DNA of 64,000 nt, taken from the NCBI GenBank assembly GCA_019914995.1, contig CM034126.1, positions 2,795,001-2,859,000 of the forward strand, given 5' to 3'. The notes below the pieces were generated by a model, which saw only the letters and a program-made list of their open reading frames with translations, was not told the origin of the DNA and did no database searches. Below, in pieces: positions 35,501 to 49,126 of this stretch. How positions within the stretch are numbered: the first letter of the stretch is position 1; every line of letters starts with the position of its first letter. This DNA comes from Acanthochlamys bracteata (Eukaryota > Streptophyta > Magnoliopsida > Pandanales > Velloziaceae). A program made the translations under genes and the position numbers.

Positions 35501-38500
35501 AAACCAGGAAAATTTCATTAAGTACTCGTAGGTTCCATAAGTTGAGCTGCAATCTTTGAAGTACATGGACAGAATGATTTCAGAAGAGACAAAACCAATG
35601 ATGCAGTTGTTGTATCTCTAAGAAAGAACTGTTGAAATGTTCCAAGAGGTGCAATTTTATCAGCTGGTGCAAGAAGAAGTGCACCTGAATATGCAAGCTT
35701 TCAGGGTCACTAGCAGACTGCTCCATCAATCTTTTTAATGTACTGGTACCAAAAGCAATTTCTCCAGCAAGCATCTTAACTTGTTCAAAAAGTAAATCCA
35801 CCTGATCAGACATCACCATCCCACCCTGGAAAAGAGATAGCATAAGTAACAACATCTATGTTAGTGTGAGAAGAAACATAAAGAAAATTACAGAAACTGA
35901 CACCAAAATCATTTTAACATAAAACATGTATGGTAACTAAGGCAGTTTAAAGCATCAGTAGAGCTCTAGGGCTTGGCAGATCTTTTAACAGATCTTCATG
36001 GTATAAATCAAGAAAGATGTACAGTTTAGTTAATAGAAATAGATTAATAATGCTTGCAAAAACCAAAAAAAAGGCAGAAGTATAAACTAGAAGCCAATGA
36101 TTCACAAGAGAAAGAAACAATACTGACAAGATAATAAGTAGACATAACAATTTTAACTATACTAAGCATATAAAAAGCAAGTTGTCTCACAGACCAATTC
36201 ATTCATTTGTGGTCAGTACCTTCACATACAAGTTTAACATTAGGTAAGCATATGACATTCAACTAATATAATCTCAAAATAACTCCACCCACTAAAATCT
36301 CCTACCTGAGATGAGCCTGCGACTGAGCTACTACCAGGAGAGTTCTCCTCATGATGTTTAGGATCAGATTGCCCTTCAACTGAATCTGAGAGAACAGAAG
36401 AAGAAGCAGAGTCTTTCGTGTTGACCAGAGTTGCTCTATCATGGCTATCCAACTTCTATGGAAAGTAACTCCAGAGTCAGATTAAACTAAAAAAGATCAC
36501 ATATTCATAAAATGGTAGTTTCTTCAACTCAAGCTGCTACTAGGTACAATTTAGTTCTAGAGCAATGACGCTATCCCAGCAACTATAATTTAACCTGTTG
36601 AATCTCTAAATCCCTCAAAATTCAATTCACCCTCAGTTCTATGAAGAGCTGTGACTTATTTCAGCCTTTCTAATGTAAATATTTTTTTTAAAAAAAAAAC
36701 CAAAGTATCCAAATGCCTCTAGTCTCCTGGAAGAAATGAAGCAACTAAGGGATTACAATAGAACCAAAAGTCTTAGCAGCAAACTAATGCACACCATAAT
36801 AGTAAATACCAGATGTAAGCAATTTAATAAACAAACACAGAGAAGGTACAGAACATAGGGAAGGCCCACAAGCTCAATAAGGACAAAGAAGTCGAGAATC
36901 ACATATCTCGACTAGGAGGGAATAATACCCAACTTCTCATATATATACTTAAGTGATATAAGCATCCAACACTAGGACAAGAAAAAGGTCAAAGATGTTT
37001 TGGTCACTGTCTCGAACTTGGCATTAAATAATGAACCTTTTCTAATTTGGGCAACACCAGTTACCTCACAGCATATGTATGGCAAAACCTTTTGATTTCA
37101 ATAAAATGGATAGGACTAGTTGGTTAAAGTTAAAAAGCAGTTGGTGATCCAGATTCATATTCATGATTAATGGTTGCTCCAGTTAGATTTCATATTTAAT
37201 CAGAACTTAACTTAGTTCAGTTTGATCGCATAACAGCAGGTTCACTTCAGGTTGCCTAAAATTAATAGCAAAATATCGAGATCCAAATTAATCCATGTCT
37301 AATTTGAAGCTAAACATAGCTTAATGCCACCTATATGTCACATTAGATGTTAAAAGTATGCCAGTAAATGTATGTTCATTCAGAGTGCTAACCATCCTAT
37401 TAGACTTAACTACACGGAAACTTTTAACTAATGCAAACATGGAAGAAAAAAACTCACATTATCTTCACTTAAAGCATGGGAGTGCTGATGACTAGGCCAA
37501 TCACTCAAGCAGCCAGGAATTGTGTTCTTTGAGGAAACAAGTATGAGTTTTGTTAATCTTTGTATTCTACTCAACAGGGCAGCTTTTGCTTCCTCTTCCT
37601 CCTCCAAACGAGATTGCATCTTCACTTGACCCTCCTCCAGCTGTTTTTAGTTGAAGTAAATTAGAATAAAGTTTCTTAAATACCCTATAGACGACAAGAA
37701 AAAGAAAAATGCAGAGCATATCAAAGGAAACAATTGGGAAGCAGATATCATAAAATAGCATATTAAGATCATAAATATCTACAATAGCAAACCTGTTGTC
37801 TCAAGCTAATAATCTCATCTTGATTGACACCCACAACAATTCCTTTCCTTAGCTGCTGAAGTTCATGTTTTAAGTTTGATATCTCCCTTTGGTACTTTTT
37901 AATCAAGGATTTCTCATCAATGATCTGTTTAAAAGAACTAACTTTGATAAGAACTTGCATATACAATTAATTATTGAAAAACATAAATTGTATATATAAT
38001 GACCCTATTTCGAGATGCATAGATCTCCACACGTTTCGCCCTGCTTGCAAACTTCAATGTATTATGAGTCTCTTCCATGCTACTGGATGCAGGAGTAACT
38101 GTACAAATGAGCTGTACCAGAAAACAGCATGCAGTGAATCTATCCACAATAATGGATGCAATATGTATATAACCAAAATTAGTATCAAAAGCAATTAAGT
38201 AGAAATAGAGATGTATCAAATTACAATCATTGATACAAATAACTTGTGAGATAAATGATCAAGATACATGGGAGCATTTGGAAACTCACTGAAACATGTC
38301 CATGGCCGCTTAATGAGGACTGCAAAAGGCGAGTTAGTTTCGAGTCCCTGTAAGGTATATGACATGCTTTTCCTTCGCTTAGTTTCCCAATAACCTAAAA
38401 AAAAACAATATGGAAGTTGTTCTATACCATCTATAAAAACTGCCAACTACTTGCAAAACTGAACAGCTAAAAATAAAATAACTAACAGTACCTATGAATG

Positions 38501-41500
38501 AAGGTCTCTAATAGCAAGTTAAAATAATGATTTAAGGGATTTGAATAACTGAGGGGTTATAAATATCCTATTTTCCAAAGTGAGACAAAGTCCTTAACTT
38601 GTTCACTTCCTGGAAATTATTAAATTATGTCCATCTAGGAATCGAAGTTAAGCCAAGCATCTTTGCATGAGGCAAAACACTCACTTGCTCACTGTAGGGT
38701 TTGATAAACATTTTCCAAGAAAATCTTGAAGATTATTGTAGTTCTCAAAAAAGAGTTGCATTAACTTTAAATAATTCTTTCCTTGTGAGTATGTCATGTA
38801 ATCACTGTGAGTCATATTTATAAAACATCCTACACCTGTCAAGTACACCAAACGATAATGAATCATATTGGATGAGCACATTACATAGTTGTTTCTGTTG
38901 ACAAGAATTGTCTCACCAAGATCCCAATTAAACAACCACCAGAAGCCTAAGGTCACATAAGCTTGCAACATGTTTTTAAAGCAGAAACATACTAATAGAT
39001 ACAAAAGAATACCAATGAAGTACATAAAAAGCAATACTAGAAATTCTTAGAAATGAAAACAGTTGGAAGCCAGGATGTATACTTAGAGATCTATGCTCAT
39101 CTTAATAACATTAAATCAATTTCATGTAGAAGAACAAACTGGGCATATACAAATTCAAGATTATAACTTCAAAAAGGGAAGAGGAAGTATAAGTATACAT
39201 AAAGAAGCCATTCTGCCTGGTTTCCACATCAAGCATCCACAGGCAACTAGGTGTCAGAGTCGCAAGAAACATGCACAACCATGCAATTGTCCACATTGAC
39301 GCTCTCAAATTTTAGTACACCTTCACAAGGTATTCAAAATATATTCCAATATCTAATTGTAGATAGAAAAAAATAAATAAATGGAGAGCACACCCTATAA
39401 AGTTTAACAGATAATCCGAAAGGTATTTTAAATGTGTAAAAGAATAAAAAGCTAGCACCTACAGTTCCAAGAGTCAAAAGGCTTTTATTTATGTAGGAAC
39501 CTTCCTTTCTCCTTAATCCAGTTGTTTCAGTCTTCGAACTCTCAGAACCTGCTAGATCAATCAGATTCTGGAAAAAGATATGTAGAGAATTGAGAGGAGC
39601 AACTATGACGGAACTAAGTGAATTCATTTGGTTCAGATTCAAAGCTCACGAGTTGAGAAAATATCACTCCATCATACTCATCGCCTCTAGCACTGCTTTC
39701 AATCATCTGTAGAAGGCGGAGCAAACATGGATGACAATAGAACTTAATTCTTATTGGATGTCAAAACATGACACAAAATATCGAATCACATACCAAACTA
39801 AAGATGGTGTGACTCCGGCTACTAAACAAGTTGAAATTGTTGGACCCAACATGACGATGCTCTGGATAGAGTAAAAAGCAAGTGGTAGCAGTCTACTATA
39901 CAATAGAGGGTAATCATTCACATATAAATAACACTCTCGCAATAAGGCATTTAAATCGATGAATTAAAGCACTGAAACCCTATCAAAAAGAGCATTAGAC
40001 AAAATAGCACTTTTACGCATACTTCAAATCTAACTTCAATGTCAAGAACAATGTGCCAAAGAATGGTTAATAAAGCAACCTAATAGGTAGACAGTAGCAT
40101 TGCAGATTCACCCCAGTGCCTATAAATGGATATATAGTTGGTGTAAAAAAATGCAGAGAGCTGCCCAATTGCATTATAATCACATGTTAACAGTTTATAT
40201 ATACAAGTACAATCAGCAATCAAAATTTAACACAAGGATCATTCTAATTAAAAATGCACAGTTTTAAATTCCCATTCAACCATATCTTAACAGTTATTTG
40301 AGAAACATTGAATCACATCCAAAGGTTTCCAGCCTTTGTCAACAGACAATCTCAAATACATTTGTCAAAAGTTAATTTTCTTCCAACAGTTCTAGCAAAA
40401 GTGAAGAATTGCACAGTATTGTCATGTTAAAGCATTTATTATTTATTAGGAATGTCATATCCTATGATAATGTCTAAGACTTTATCTTTAATTAGAACGG
40501 TAAGCCTACCATAGCTAGGATAATTGCATTAGTTCCTAAACTAGTATCATCATGATGAGAATACCACCACCAAAAAAAACAAAGAAATGTATGGAAGACT
40601 TTTCAAATCTCTCAACATCATTAAAACACATTATAAAGAAACAGCTCCTAAGGATTTCTAATCGTTGAAACACCTAATATTAATACCGCATGATGAAGCA
40701 GTAAGCAACAAACCCAAGATGCATGCATACACCTACGAGAACAATTCTCAAGTCTGACTTGTAGCATTTATGGATGACATCATAGTATATGTTGAGAAAT
40801 ATGTGATGACATTTATAGAGGACATGCTCATCACATGTGCCCAGATTAGCTATGGACAAGCACATTCAACTTGCACGTGATTGTGCACCCATCCAACATT
40901 TTCATGCTTGAATTACTACAAAATTAAAGAACATAGACCAAACAAGTATCAAACATCATAAGGAAAACATATCCAAGTTACAACATGCCTGAATTACTAT
41001 TGCAATATTGTATGCAGTCACAACATATCCAAGTTTACAACATGCCTAAGGAAAACACATCTAAGATGGTCAAAAATTTAAGAAACTAAATAATACTTAA
41101 GATTCACCTTCGCCAGCTGCGATGAAAGAAAGTGCATGTCCAGGTGATAGAACAACCTCCTCCTTTATTCCCTCCACGTAAGTTCCCTGCAAGATATTAG
41201 CAGTCAAATTGTTATAGTTCTAAGAATAAATGTGCGAAAAAGTAAACCAAGATTTTGAAAGGAAAAGGGTCACAATATCACATTTTTCTACAGCAAACAA
41301 TATGTAAGAATGCTTTGGCATTTAAACTAAAAAGCTGTTTAAAAACCATTAAGGGTTTACAACTTGAGAATATATCTGCAAATGTTTGGCATGTCAAAGC
41401 TCTATTTTAACAAAAGCGATGCATGTGCCATACCTCTTTATATACACAGACAGCACTAGAAGACAAATAGAGACATGGGAGGGACACTAGAAAAAGACGC

Positions 41501-44500
41501 ATATTATTGTTTATGCTGATTTTCTTTGCATATTTTAGATCATCAATAAAAAGGCAGTATCCATACTTTACATCAAAAACAGCTTCTACGTTCTGCCTAG
41601 CATATTATGCATTATTTTTTTTTCAGTTGGAATCTAAATATAACTCATTAGAATTGTGGTGTTTGCATTTAATTGGACTCCACTTCATGTCTCCTCATGT
41701 CTGGTCACTGTCCTTTATAGTAGTTACACTAGTAGGCAGCTCGAGAAATGTAAGTGTTGTTTAGCCTGATTCACACATTCAGGTTACTCAGGACCTGCGA
41801 TGGACTTGTATTGGTCTTCAAAGACCATTGGCTGTACTTGACTGAGATTGATAATATCTAATTGACTGAGATTTATCATCATAGTTGGTGTAACCAAGCC
41901 TTGAGAGTTGAGACACTTAGCAAAAGTTTGCCTTGTTCTGCGGTTGATCAACTCCATATCTCAGCATTTATAAACAAAGAAAAAGCAATTCAAACTTGAA
42001 ACAGAAAAAGCTGTAACATCCAATAATAGGATTACAAACCTGAGCATCCTCTCTAACCCGCAAGTTTTGCCCAGTAGGATCAAGCAAGTCATTAATAACC
42101 TGAAATAGGATATTCAGTTGTAGTAAGAATTCCCAGGGGAAGAGGATATATAGAAGAAACTAATTACCTTAAGAACAGTGTTTGATATATTCACCACAAT
42201 GACAACCAGATAATTAGCATTCTGATTTTAAACACTCCAGATACATTTAACCAGATGGAGAAAGCAAGGGATACAAGACATGGTAAATATTGCAATATTA
42301 ATTATCAAATATACCATATCCACTACATACCAAAGAGTACTAACCTCATTATAAATTTCAAGATAGGACACACGCAGTAAGAACTCTCTTCCTGGTGTCT
42401 GCAAAGAAGTCAACAGCAAGTCCACGCAGATATCATTCCTTGTCAACTCAATTATATATGGATAAAATACATTGTAACAGATCATTAAATCTATAAGTCT
42501 AACACAAGCCGACTAACTAAAATGAATCATGAATCTTCACCAACTTGAAAGAATTATATCCATAATAGCACTTTTAATTACATATATATTGCTTAAAGCT
42601 CCTGCATCAAAAAAGAAAGCTGTACTTTCTCTAACATACATCTTGAATTATGCTGAAGACATCCTTGATGGCCAAGGGGATTATACCAGGAGAACTTTGA
42701 TCGCCCTGCAAGTTCCAATATTGAGAATGAATTCAGTGATGTATACATATCTCAGACTGTCCTAAGTATATGCATAATATATAAGTTAAATTATGATAAA
42801 TGAAAGAGAAAAAACCACATAACCGAGACTGAATCTTACTTAAACAAAAGAAGTGGACTTGAAAACATGACACCAGACTAGAGAGAACTTAGAGAAACAA
42901 GAAAAATGAAGTCATGCAATGAGCAATAGAAAAGTATTAAAAGACTGAACTTCTTTCTGTATGTTTCTAATTACTACTACAGAGGAGAAGATGCTGATAT
43001 GTAGAAATAACTTAAGCCATCATTCAAGCACCAAATAAGAGAGAAAACAAACAAGGCAATCAAATATCCAGAAACGACATTGACGAAAAGGTCGACTTAC
43101 ATGCATAGTGTGAGTCTTCCCACTGCTAGTGACACCATAAGCAAACACAGTCCCTACAAATTTCATATAAGGTTTTGAATCAGAAAAGCACAGATATCTA
43201 AAGATCACAATCGCATGCCTCTATTCATCATTACAATTTGACTGGTCTGCAGAAACACAAACACCAAAATCTGGCACATCCCTTGCTTCATGTACCTAGT
43301 TTTTGTATTGCCTTCCTATTTAATTACAGGCCTGAAAGTCAATGCTTCTTTCACAGGTAATAGCTAACCAAAGGACTCATGCAGAAGGAGAGGAACAGGT
43401 ATCCGCATCTAAATTTTAGAATATAATTAGAGTAGGTTGTGCAGATCTACCAGTAAATATAAAATTTAAGAGGAAACAATGGATGCACTATGTCTTATGA
43501 GGAATGAAAAGATTAGATTGCCATCCATTAGACAACTAAAAGGAGATAAACTGTAAACCTGTTGATGTATCTATTCACAAAGAAGAGGAAACAAAAGTAT
43601 TTACTAAAAGAAAAGCACATGATGAAAGTATGGATTGTTACTGCATCCTAAAATTTCTGCGAACAATCTAATTAGGCATTATCACAGTGTAAATCCTAAT
43701 TGATACAAACACAAAAAAGACTCTAATCTCAAAAGAATGATACTAAGCAAAAATAGCATAACCTACCATTTATTCCCTCCATTGCAGCTTTCACAACAGG
43801 TTGAGCAGCCACATCATACACCTCCTGTGATGTGGTTGACGGGCCAAAAACTCTATCTACAGGTACAAACAAGAGGATCAGTTTGAATGAAGAGTAATAG
43901 TCCCTACTGTGACAAAGCGACGAGATATAGTTCAACAGCAACATTCAGTGAAGAGCATAGTAATTGCATGTGTTTTGGAATGAAGATTAGTTTGGCAACA
44001 CTAGTGTAGTAAGATGGAGCTACAATAACAAAGCAAGAGATCTTTCCCTTCTTTAGCCAGAAGAGATCAGTAAGACATAGGCGATGTATAACTATTGCCC
44101 TGTGACCAAAAGCATCTAATTATCTCTATCAGCAATAAGTACAAATTTTTTTCAGTACCCTATAAGTTTCCCCCCAAAAAAATAATAAAAATAAAATTTC
44201 TACTCTTATGGAAAGATACAACCATGATGACAGAAACAGAATTATCAAATATATTGTGAATGTTAGCATCAGAATATCTTCTGGCATGTAGTTCAATGCC
44301 TAAGCAAGGGAATTAAGTTCTTCAACGCATTCATCAGATCTTCCTCGCTATTAATATCCTGCTAGATACATACCACCGACTTCAACCAAAATAACTTCAC
44401 AGAGAGAGAGAGAGAGAGAGACCAAAAGCATAAGCTGTGGCTACATTGTACTCGCTGCGGACCATCTTATCTCCATCAGCGTACCACGCAATCTCATCAC

Positions 44501-44953
44501 CTCGCTGAAACTCTCTCTCACTTCAGCAGCCCCAACAACAAAGAAAAAAGAAGTAAACACCAACATCGAATCAGAGAATCAAAATCTCGATAATTGAATA
44601 CCCAACTACTCCAGATCTAAATACCTCAACGGTCGAAATCGAACGGTGACGGAAATACTATCACCGCCGGATCTCGGACTGTCGACAGCATCAGCAACAA
44701 GCTCATCAAACACAGCGGGAGAGTTTGAACTAGCAGAACGACCATGCGATGGAGTGACAGAGCGGGTGAAGTGGTGAGAAGAAACAGAGGACGGAGAGGA
44801 ACGCGGGATAATGTGTCCGCTACTGTAACCGTTGAATAATGACGAAGCTGATGAAACCGAAGAGAATGAACTAGTGAAGAAGGTTGGCGGAGGCTTCCGG
44901 TATCCGCACGGCGAGCTACTTCTTCTCCCAGCCATCTCTGCCGCCGCAACCAC
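32599..44953 (-). CDS. KIN7D: Kinesin-7 with C-terminal RING finger (KIN7D/MKRP type)
   Basis: 24 exons keep one frame, predicting 1089 residues: 44953-44625, 44520-44423, 43856-43767, 43153-43101, 42705-42640, 42398-42345, 42099-42040, 41186-41108, 39861-39794, 39706-39650, 39567-39463, 38394-38290, 38111-38004, 37924-37793, 37640-37458, 36455-36306, 35825-35685, 35495-35376, 35295-35245, 35016-34969, 34831-34691, 34367-33549, 32907-32778, 32681-32599. A Ser/Pro/Arg-rich N-terminus precedes a motor domain with the P-loop GVTSSGKT (about 179-186), switch I SSRSHT and switch II DLAGSE. Long coiled-coil stretches follow, then a C3HC4 RING ([16 protein letters not shown]; about 1043 onward). The family moves on microtubules; Arabidopsis MKRP1/2 are reported as mitochondria-associated. 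Whether the RING acts as a ubiquitin ligase is inference. The start could also be the ATG at codon 7. Intron 18 has a GC donor (CAG|GCGAGC). Confidence 0.93.
44401..44420. repeat. (AG)10 microsatellite at a kinesin splice donor
   Basis: On the coding (minus) strand exon 2 ends at 44423 and the intron opens GTCTCTCT, so the 5' splice site lies at the edge of a (CT)n run. Length changes here could affect donor recognition. Confidence 0.9.
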
Positions 44954-47183
44954 CCTCTCTCTCTTCGATCAACTTCTCTCCCTCTCTCTTCCCTCTCTGT
45001 GATTGATAAAGTGGAGAAGTGAAAATGGGAGAAGGAATCCGGCACGTGTGACCAGCACTGGCTATTTATAGACAATGCAGGTATACTAAAGAGTGAAAGA
45101 ATGGAGAAGAGAGAAAACAGTGAAGATACAGAGGGATATTTGAACTTGTGAAGGCTAAAGTTGGAAGAAATTTAAGGAAAGGGAGTGATTGTGAAGGGAT
45201 GTGAACACAGCGGCGCTCGAGATCCCTGTGTTTGAGAGAGCGGGTGGGACGGTGGATAGAAGAAAGAAAGAGAGAGAGAGAGAAGACAGAGGAGGACACA
45301 GAGGGAATTACGTGTTTTGTTGGGTAAAGAAATTGCTTGTGGGGCCCGTGATGTGGAGCGGTTGGTGGGAAGAGTTTGAAATTGGGTTAGGGACGTAGCT
45401 CCTCGCGCCAATTAAAAAGGAGTTAAGAAAATTGAAAAAGTGAAAACCTGAACTAAATTGTGCGGGACATGAATGATTTCTTTAATCTAAACTTTACAAA
45501 AGAAAAAAAAAAGATTGTAAAGGGAATTGTGAAAGCGAAGTTGGTAGATCGAGACTGGAACGCGACTAATGAAAAGAAACAGGACAGTGGGAATATCATA
45601 TCATAATTTGCTTCGAGATTACTTCGACGCTGACCATGGACTGCCACAGCGTTTCGAGCGCACAATAGCAGGATATGCGATCTTCTGCTTTGCCTTTAAG
45701 TAGCATTCTCGCTCAGTTTCCATAAGTTGTGATCTAAGACTAAACACCTGCAAATCGCATTTAATTTCCCATGTTTCGTGCTAGGCCTTTATTTTGAAGA
45801 TAAATCAATCGTCTTGTCAGCATAAATATGAACTCAGAATATAGAAAATCCCTAGCTCTCTTCGGCCATTTTTAGGAAGAGAGATCACTAATTATAATTT
45901 TTATCATAATATTTAAAACTATTATAAATTGATCTTTATTTACACAAATAATATATATATAAATATTGATGGAATAAAAATACAGCATATTTTAGCCATT
46001 TGCTTAGTCATTCAATAATTTCTTTTCGATGTAGTCGACGACTTCTTTTCAATAATGTCGATACGAAAATAAATTTATCTCTTTTCTCGCTATGTTATGT
46101 ATTATCTTGATTAAAAAATTAAGTGGAGCTCGATTGATTATTCGTATTTATTAATTTTTTTGGCTCTAAATAGCTATTTTTTGGCTCAAAAAGTCTCTAA
46201 TTTTGATCTTTCATTGGATATGTATAAATATTAGCCACAACTATCCATCAAATAAAAAAATATTTGATAAAAGTTGTTATTATTTGTCTAGGAATACCCA
46301 ATCAGAAAATAGTTTTTACTTGTTAGTAAATAATGAGAATAAGTCAATAACAAGTAAAACATTTTTTGATTCTCTCTCAAAAAATCAAAATTAAAACGTC
46401 AAATTTTTTACTACTGATCAAATTTTAAGATTGGAGTAGGGATATTTGATAGTGTTCTTAAAACGTAATTTTTTTAAACAAAAACTATTTTTATATTTTT
46501 ATAAATGAATTTTATTTTTTTATTTCAAAATAATAAAAACTTTTACGATATAAAATTTTAAAATATTTATTAAATATTATGAAAATTTTATTAAAAAATA
46601 TATAATTGAAATTAAAATAAGAAAAAAAAAGAGTTAAAAAATATTTCCAAATACCATCTACTAAACAACTGGTTTTAGGTGATCTTTTCTATAAACATCC
46701 AACAGCTGGTTTATCTATTTTTTTATTTGTTGGTGATTAACAACAAACAACTGCTTGTTTCTTCTCTTTTGAGATGAATGATAACAAGCAAAAACTTAGA
46801 ATTTATTTTTTTTAACACAGAAGTCACTTTTAATCTATAAAAAATTATATTTAATTATTTTTTAAGGTGAATGAAAAAAAAAGTAAGTAAAAACTTTGGG
46901 ATGCATACAAATAAATTACTTCTCATCTATGAAAAAGCACTTATAACTTATTTTTATTAAAAAAATGTAAAAAATTTATTTCTAATTTGTTTTTCAATAT
47001 TTAACCACTATTCATTTCTAACTCATTTCTAAAAAAATTAACTTTCGAAACCAAATAACGCACACTTGATCTGCAAAAAAATTGTTTAAACTACATTATC
47101 TGATCCGTTCACTCTCATCTACTTCTATACTTCTTCCCCAAACCGAAACCCCTATACCCTTCATCACCGTTCAAACATTCCTA
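44954..47183. other. Intergenic region between divergent kinesin and cupin genes
   Basis: The part next to the kinesin is CT/GA-rich on opposite strands, as in plant 5' leaders. From about 45.8 kb onward it is AT-rich and carries a MITE-like element at about 46450-46665. No coding region is supported. Confidence 0.6.
46450..46665 (+). repeat. MITE-like AT-rich element
   Basis: Bounded by GATAGTGTTCTTAAAACG and ATATTTCCAAATACCATC, partly inverted repeats, with the common core. It lies about 520 bases upstream of the cupin gene. Confidence 0.45.
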
Positions 47184-47618
47184 ATGGCCTCAGCAGCGAG
47201 CGTGGCTTCCTTCTATGCTCTTTCTCCTTTTTCTACTTCCCCCAAGACCAAGCTACTCCCGACCACCGTCATCCGATGCCAGCAGCGGCCTCTGGAGGAC
47301 ATCTACAAGGTTCGAGTAGAGCGCTGGGTTTCAAAGCAACGGCTACAACAGCTCGGTGTCGACCGGTGGTCCACGTGGAGCACGGGAGGAAAGTGCCAGT
47401 TACCCTGGAACTGGCACGTTGATCAGCTTGTCTACGTAGTCAGCGGCGAGGTTCGTGTGGTCCCTGAAGGCGCTGTCTCTGGGGAAAGGCACATGCGGTT
47501 CTGTGCCGGCGACCTTATTCGGTACCCTAAGTGGTTCGAAGCTGATCTGTTCTTTAATGGTCCTTATGAGGAACGGTACCGATTCCTTGCTTATGGAGAC
47601 GATCCAGCGTCATACTGA
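47184..47618 (+). CDS. Plastid-type small cupin protein (DUF861/EutQ-like)
   Basis: Single-exon gene of 144 residues. The start at 47184 is chosen over the in-frame ATG at 47082 because MASAASVASFYALSPFSTSP is a typical plastid transit peptide, while the upstream extension looks like leader sequence. The mature part is one small beta-barrel cupin: VRVERWVSKQRLQQLGVDRW, then WSTGGKCQLPWNWHVDQLVY, VVSGEVRVVPEG, FCAGDLIRYPKWFEADLFFN and ERYRFLAYGDD. Plants have several such RmlC-like proteins of unknown reaction. The usual metal-binding histidine set is only partly visible (one His in WHVDQ), so enzymatic activity cannot be assumed. Confidence 0.85.
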   Translation: MASAASVASFYALSPFSTSPKTKLLPTTVIRCQQRPLEDIYKVRVERWVSKQRLQQLGVDRWSTWSTGGKCQLPWNWHVDQLVYVVSGEVRVVPEGAVSGERHMRFCAGDLIRYPKWFEADLFFNGPYEERYRFLAYGDDPASY

Positions 47619-49100
47619 ACCGCCTGTTTTCAGGTTTATTTTGTCTTTTAAAGTTTCAGTAGGTACTCCACCTGTTTGAGGAATTGCTTGAATGAAATTG
47701 AGGAGTGATGCTCAAAGTTGCGTAGACTAGGAAAATGAATTTCGGGATTGTGAAGTGTCTAAACCAGATACAACTTTGATAGAATGTATCCTTTCTCAAG
47801 ATCATCGGAAGTCCTGATAATCTGATAACAAGCTCTTACGCCTTTAAGAATTGTTACAATGGAATTATAGATGTGTTTTGTGAGCAAGGCATCGCTATGA
47901 TTGTCACTTGCGGTGATCTCAAACGAATTTTAGTTCAAGGCTCAAAAGCTTCTTCCTCATAAGTTATATTGTTTGAAACTTTGCGTATAATAGTAATTCC
48001 TTTCTATACTGAGACTGCATGAACTGAGCTGTAGTTTCTCCAAATTAATCATTTATATACTTGTTTTGTCAGCTGTGCCACCATTCTAGCTCATATTACT
48101 CTTTGCTTTGCTTTACATTATTTTCTTTGTTCTTCCTTGCCAAAATCAAATGTTTGGAATATATTTCTTATTTCCCAAAAAATACAATGGGGGTAATATC
48201 ATGAATTAACCTATTGACAAAATCCCTGTTTCAGATTCCATTAAAAACCAAACTACTGGCATGATTTAATATGTCAAAACTTAAGCATGCAACACTCGAC
48301 CTCTTAGGGAATTAGTTGCTCATTGTTATAGAAGTTAGAGGGTCCTTGACTGAATTTTTCACGGCACCGATGCCCCTGATGTACTCCATTTCCCAAGATA
48401 AACGAACTTAACATCTATTGAGATATGGAAATTTGAGAGTTATTAGAGTTGTAGGTACTAAAAGGAGCCTGCCATTTTACCTTTTTCATCATTATGTTTT
48501 AGATTTACTATACGCTTAAGACTCTCAGTTCCATTGTAGTTGTATGACAGAGGACTGCTGACGGAGGAGATTAGTTTTTATCACAAGCGATGCTTGAAAC
48601 ATATGAACTGCAGTTCTGATGCATTTTATTTACCGGATATTCTTATTAGAATGTCTCTAAGATATTCTTTGGTGGGTAATACTTTTTCCAACTAAAGTGT
48701 GTGAAGGCTGTTGTTAGAGATCCATTTTTGTTGATCAAATTCCATTCTTGTTTTGACAAGCAAAACCTGGTGTTTAGTTTTGCATTTCAAATAATAATCA
48801 TTGTTATGAAGGTAGAAGATAATCAGATATGATACACTAATCAGTCAAATGCAATTAAGGGAAAAGTTTCAAGATGCAGATTGATGGATCGAGGGCAGAT
48901 TTTTAAAAGTGATTTTTACTGAATTTCATTTGAAAATTCAATTAAATGGCACATCAAGTTAAGTCCAAGGGTTATTATGAATATGAGTTGAAAATAACCA
49001 TTCTGCTCTTATAAATACTCTTCTTTTCCTGACCGTTGAATTTAAGCTGATTAACCGTCAGCATTGAATGTGGGCAGATTAGATGTGGCTATATTCCTCA

Positions 49101-49126
49101 TATATATATATATATATATATATATA
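49101..49126. repeat. (TA)13 microsatellite
   Basis: An uninterrupted TA dinucleotide run in intergenic DNA. Confidence 0.9.
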
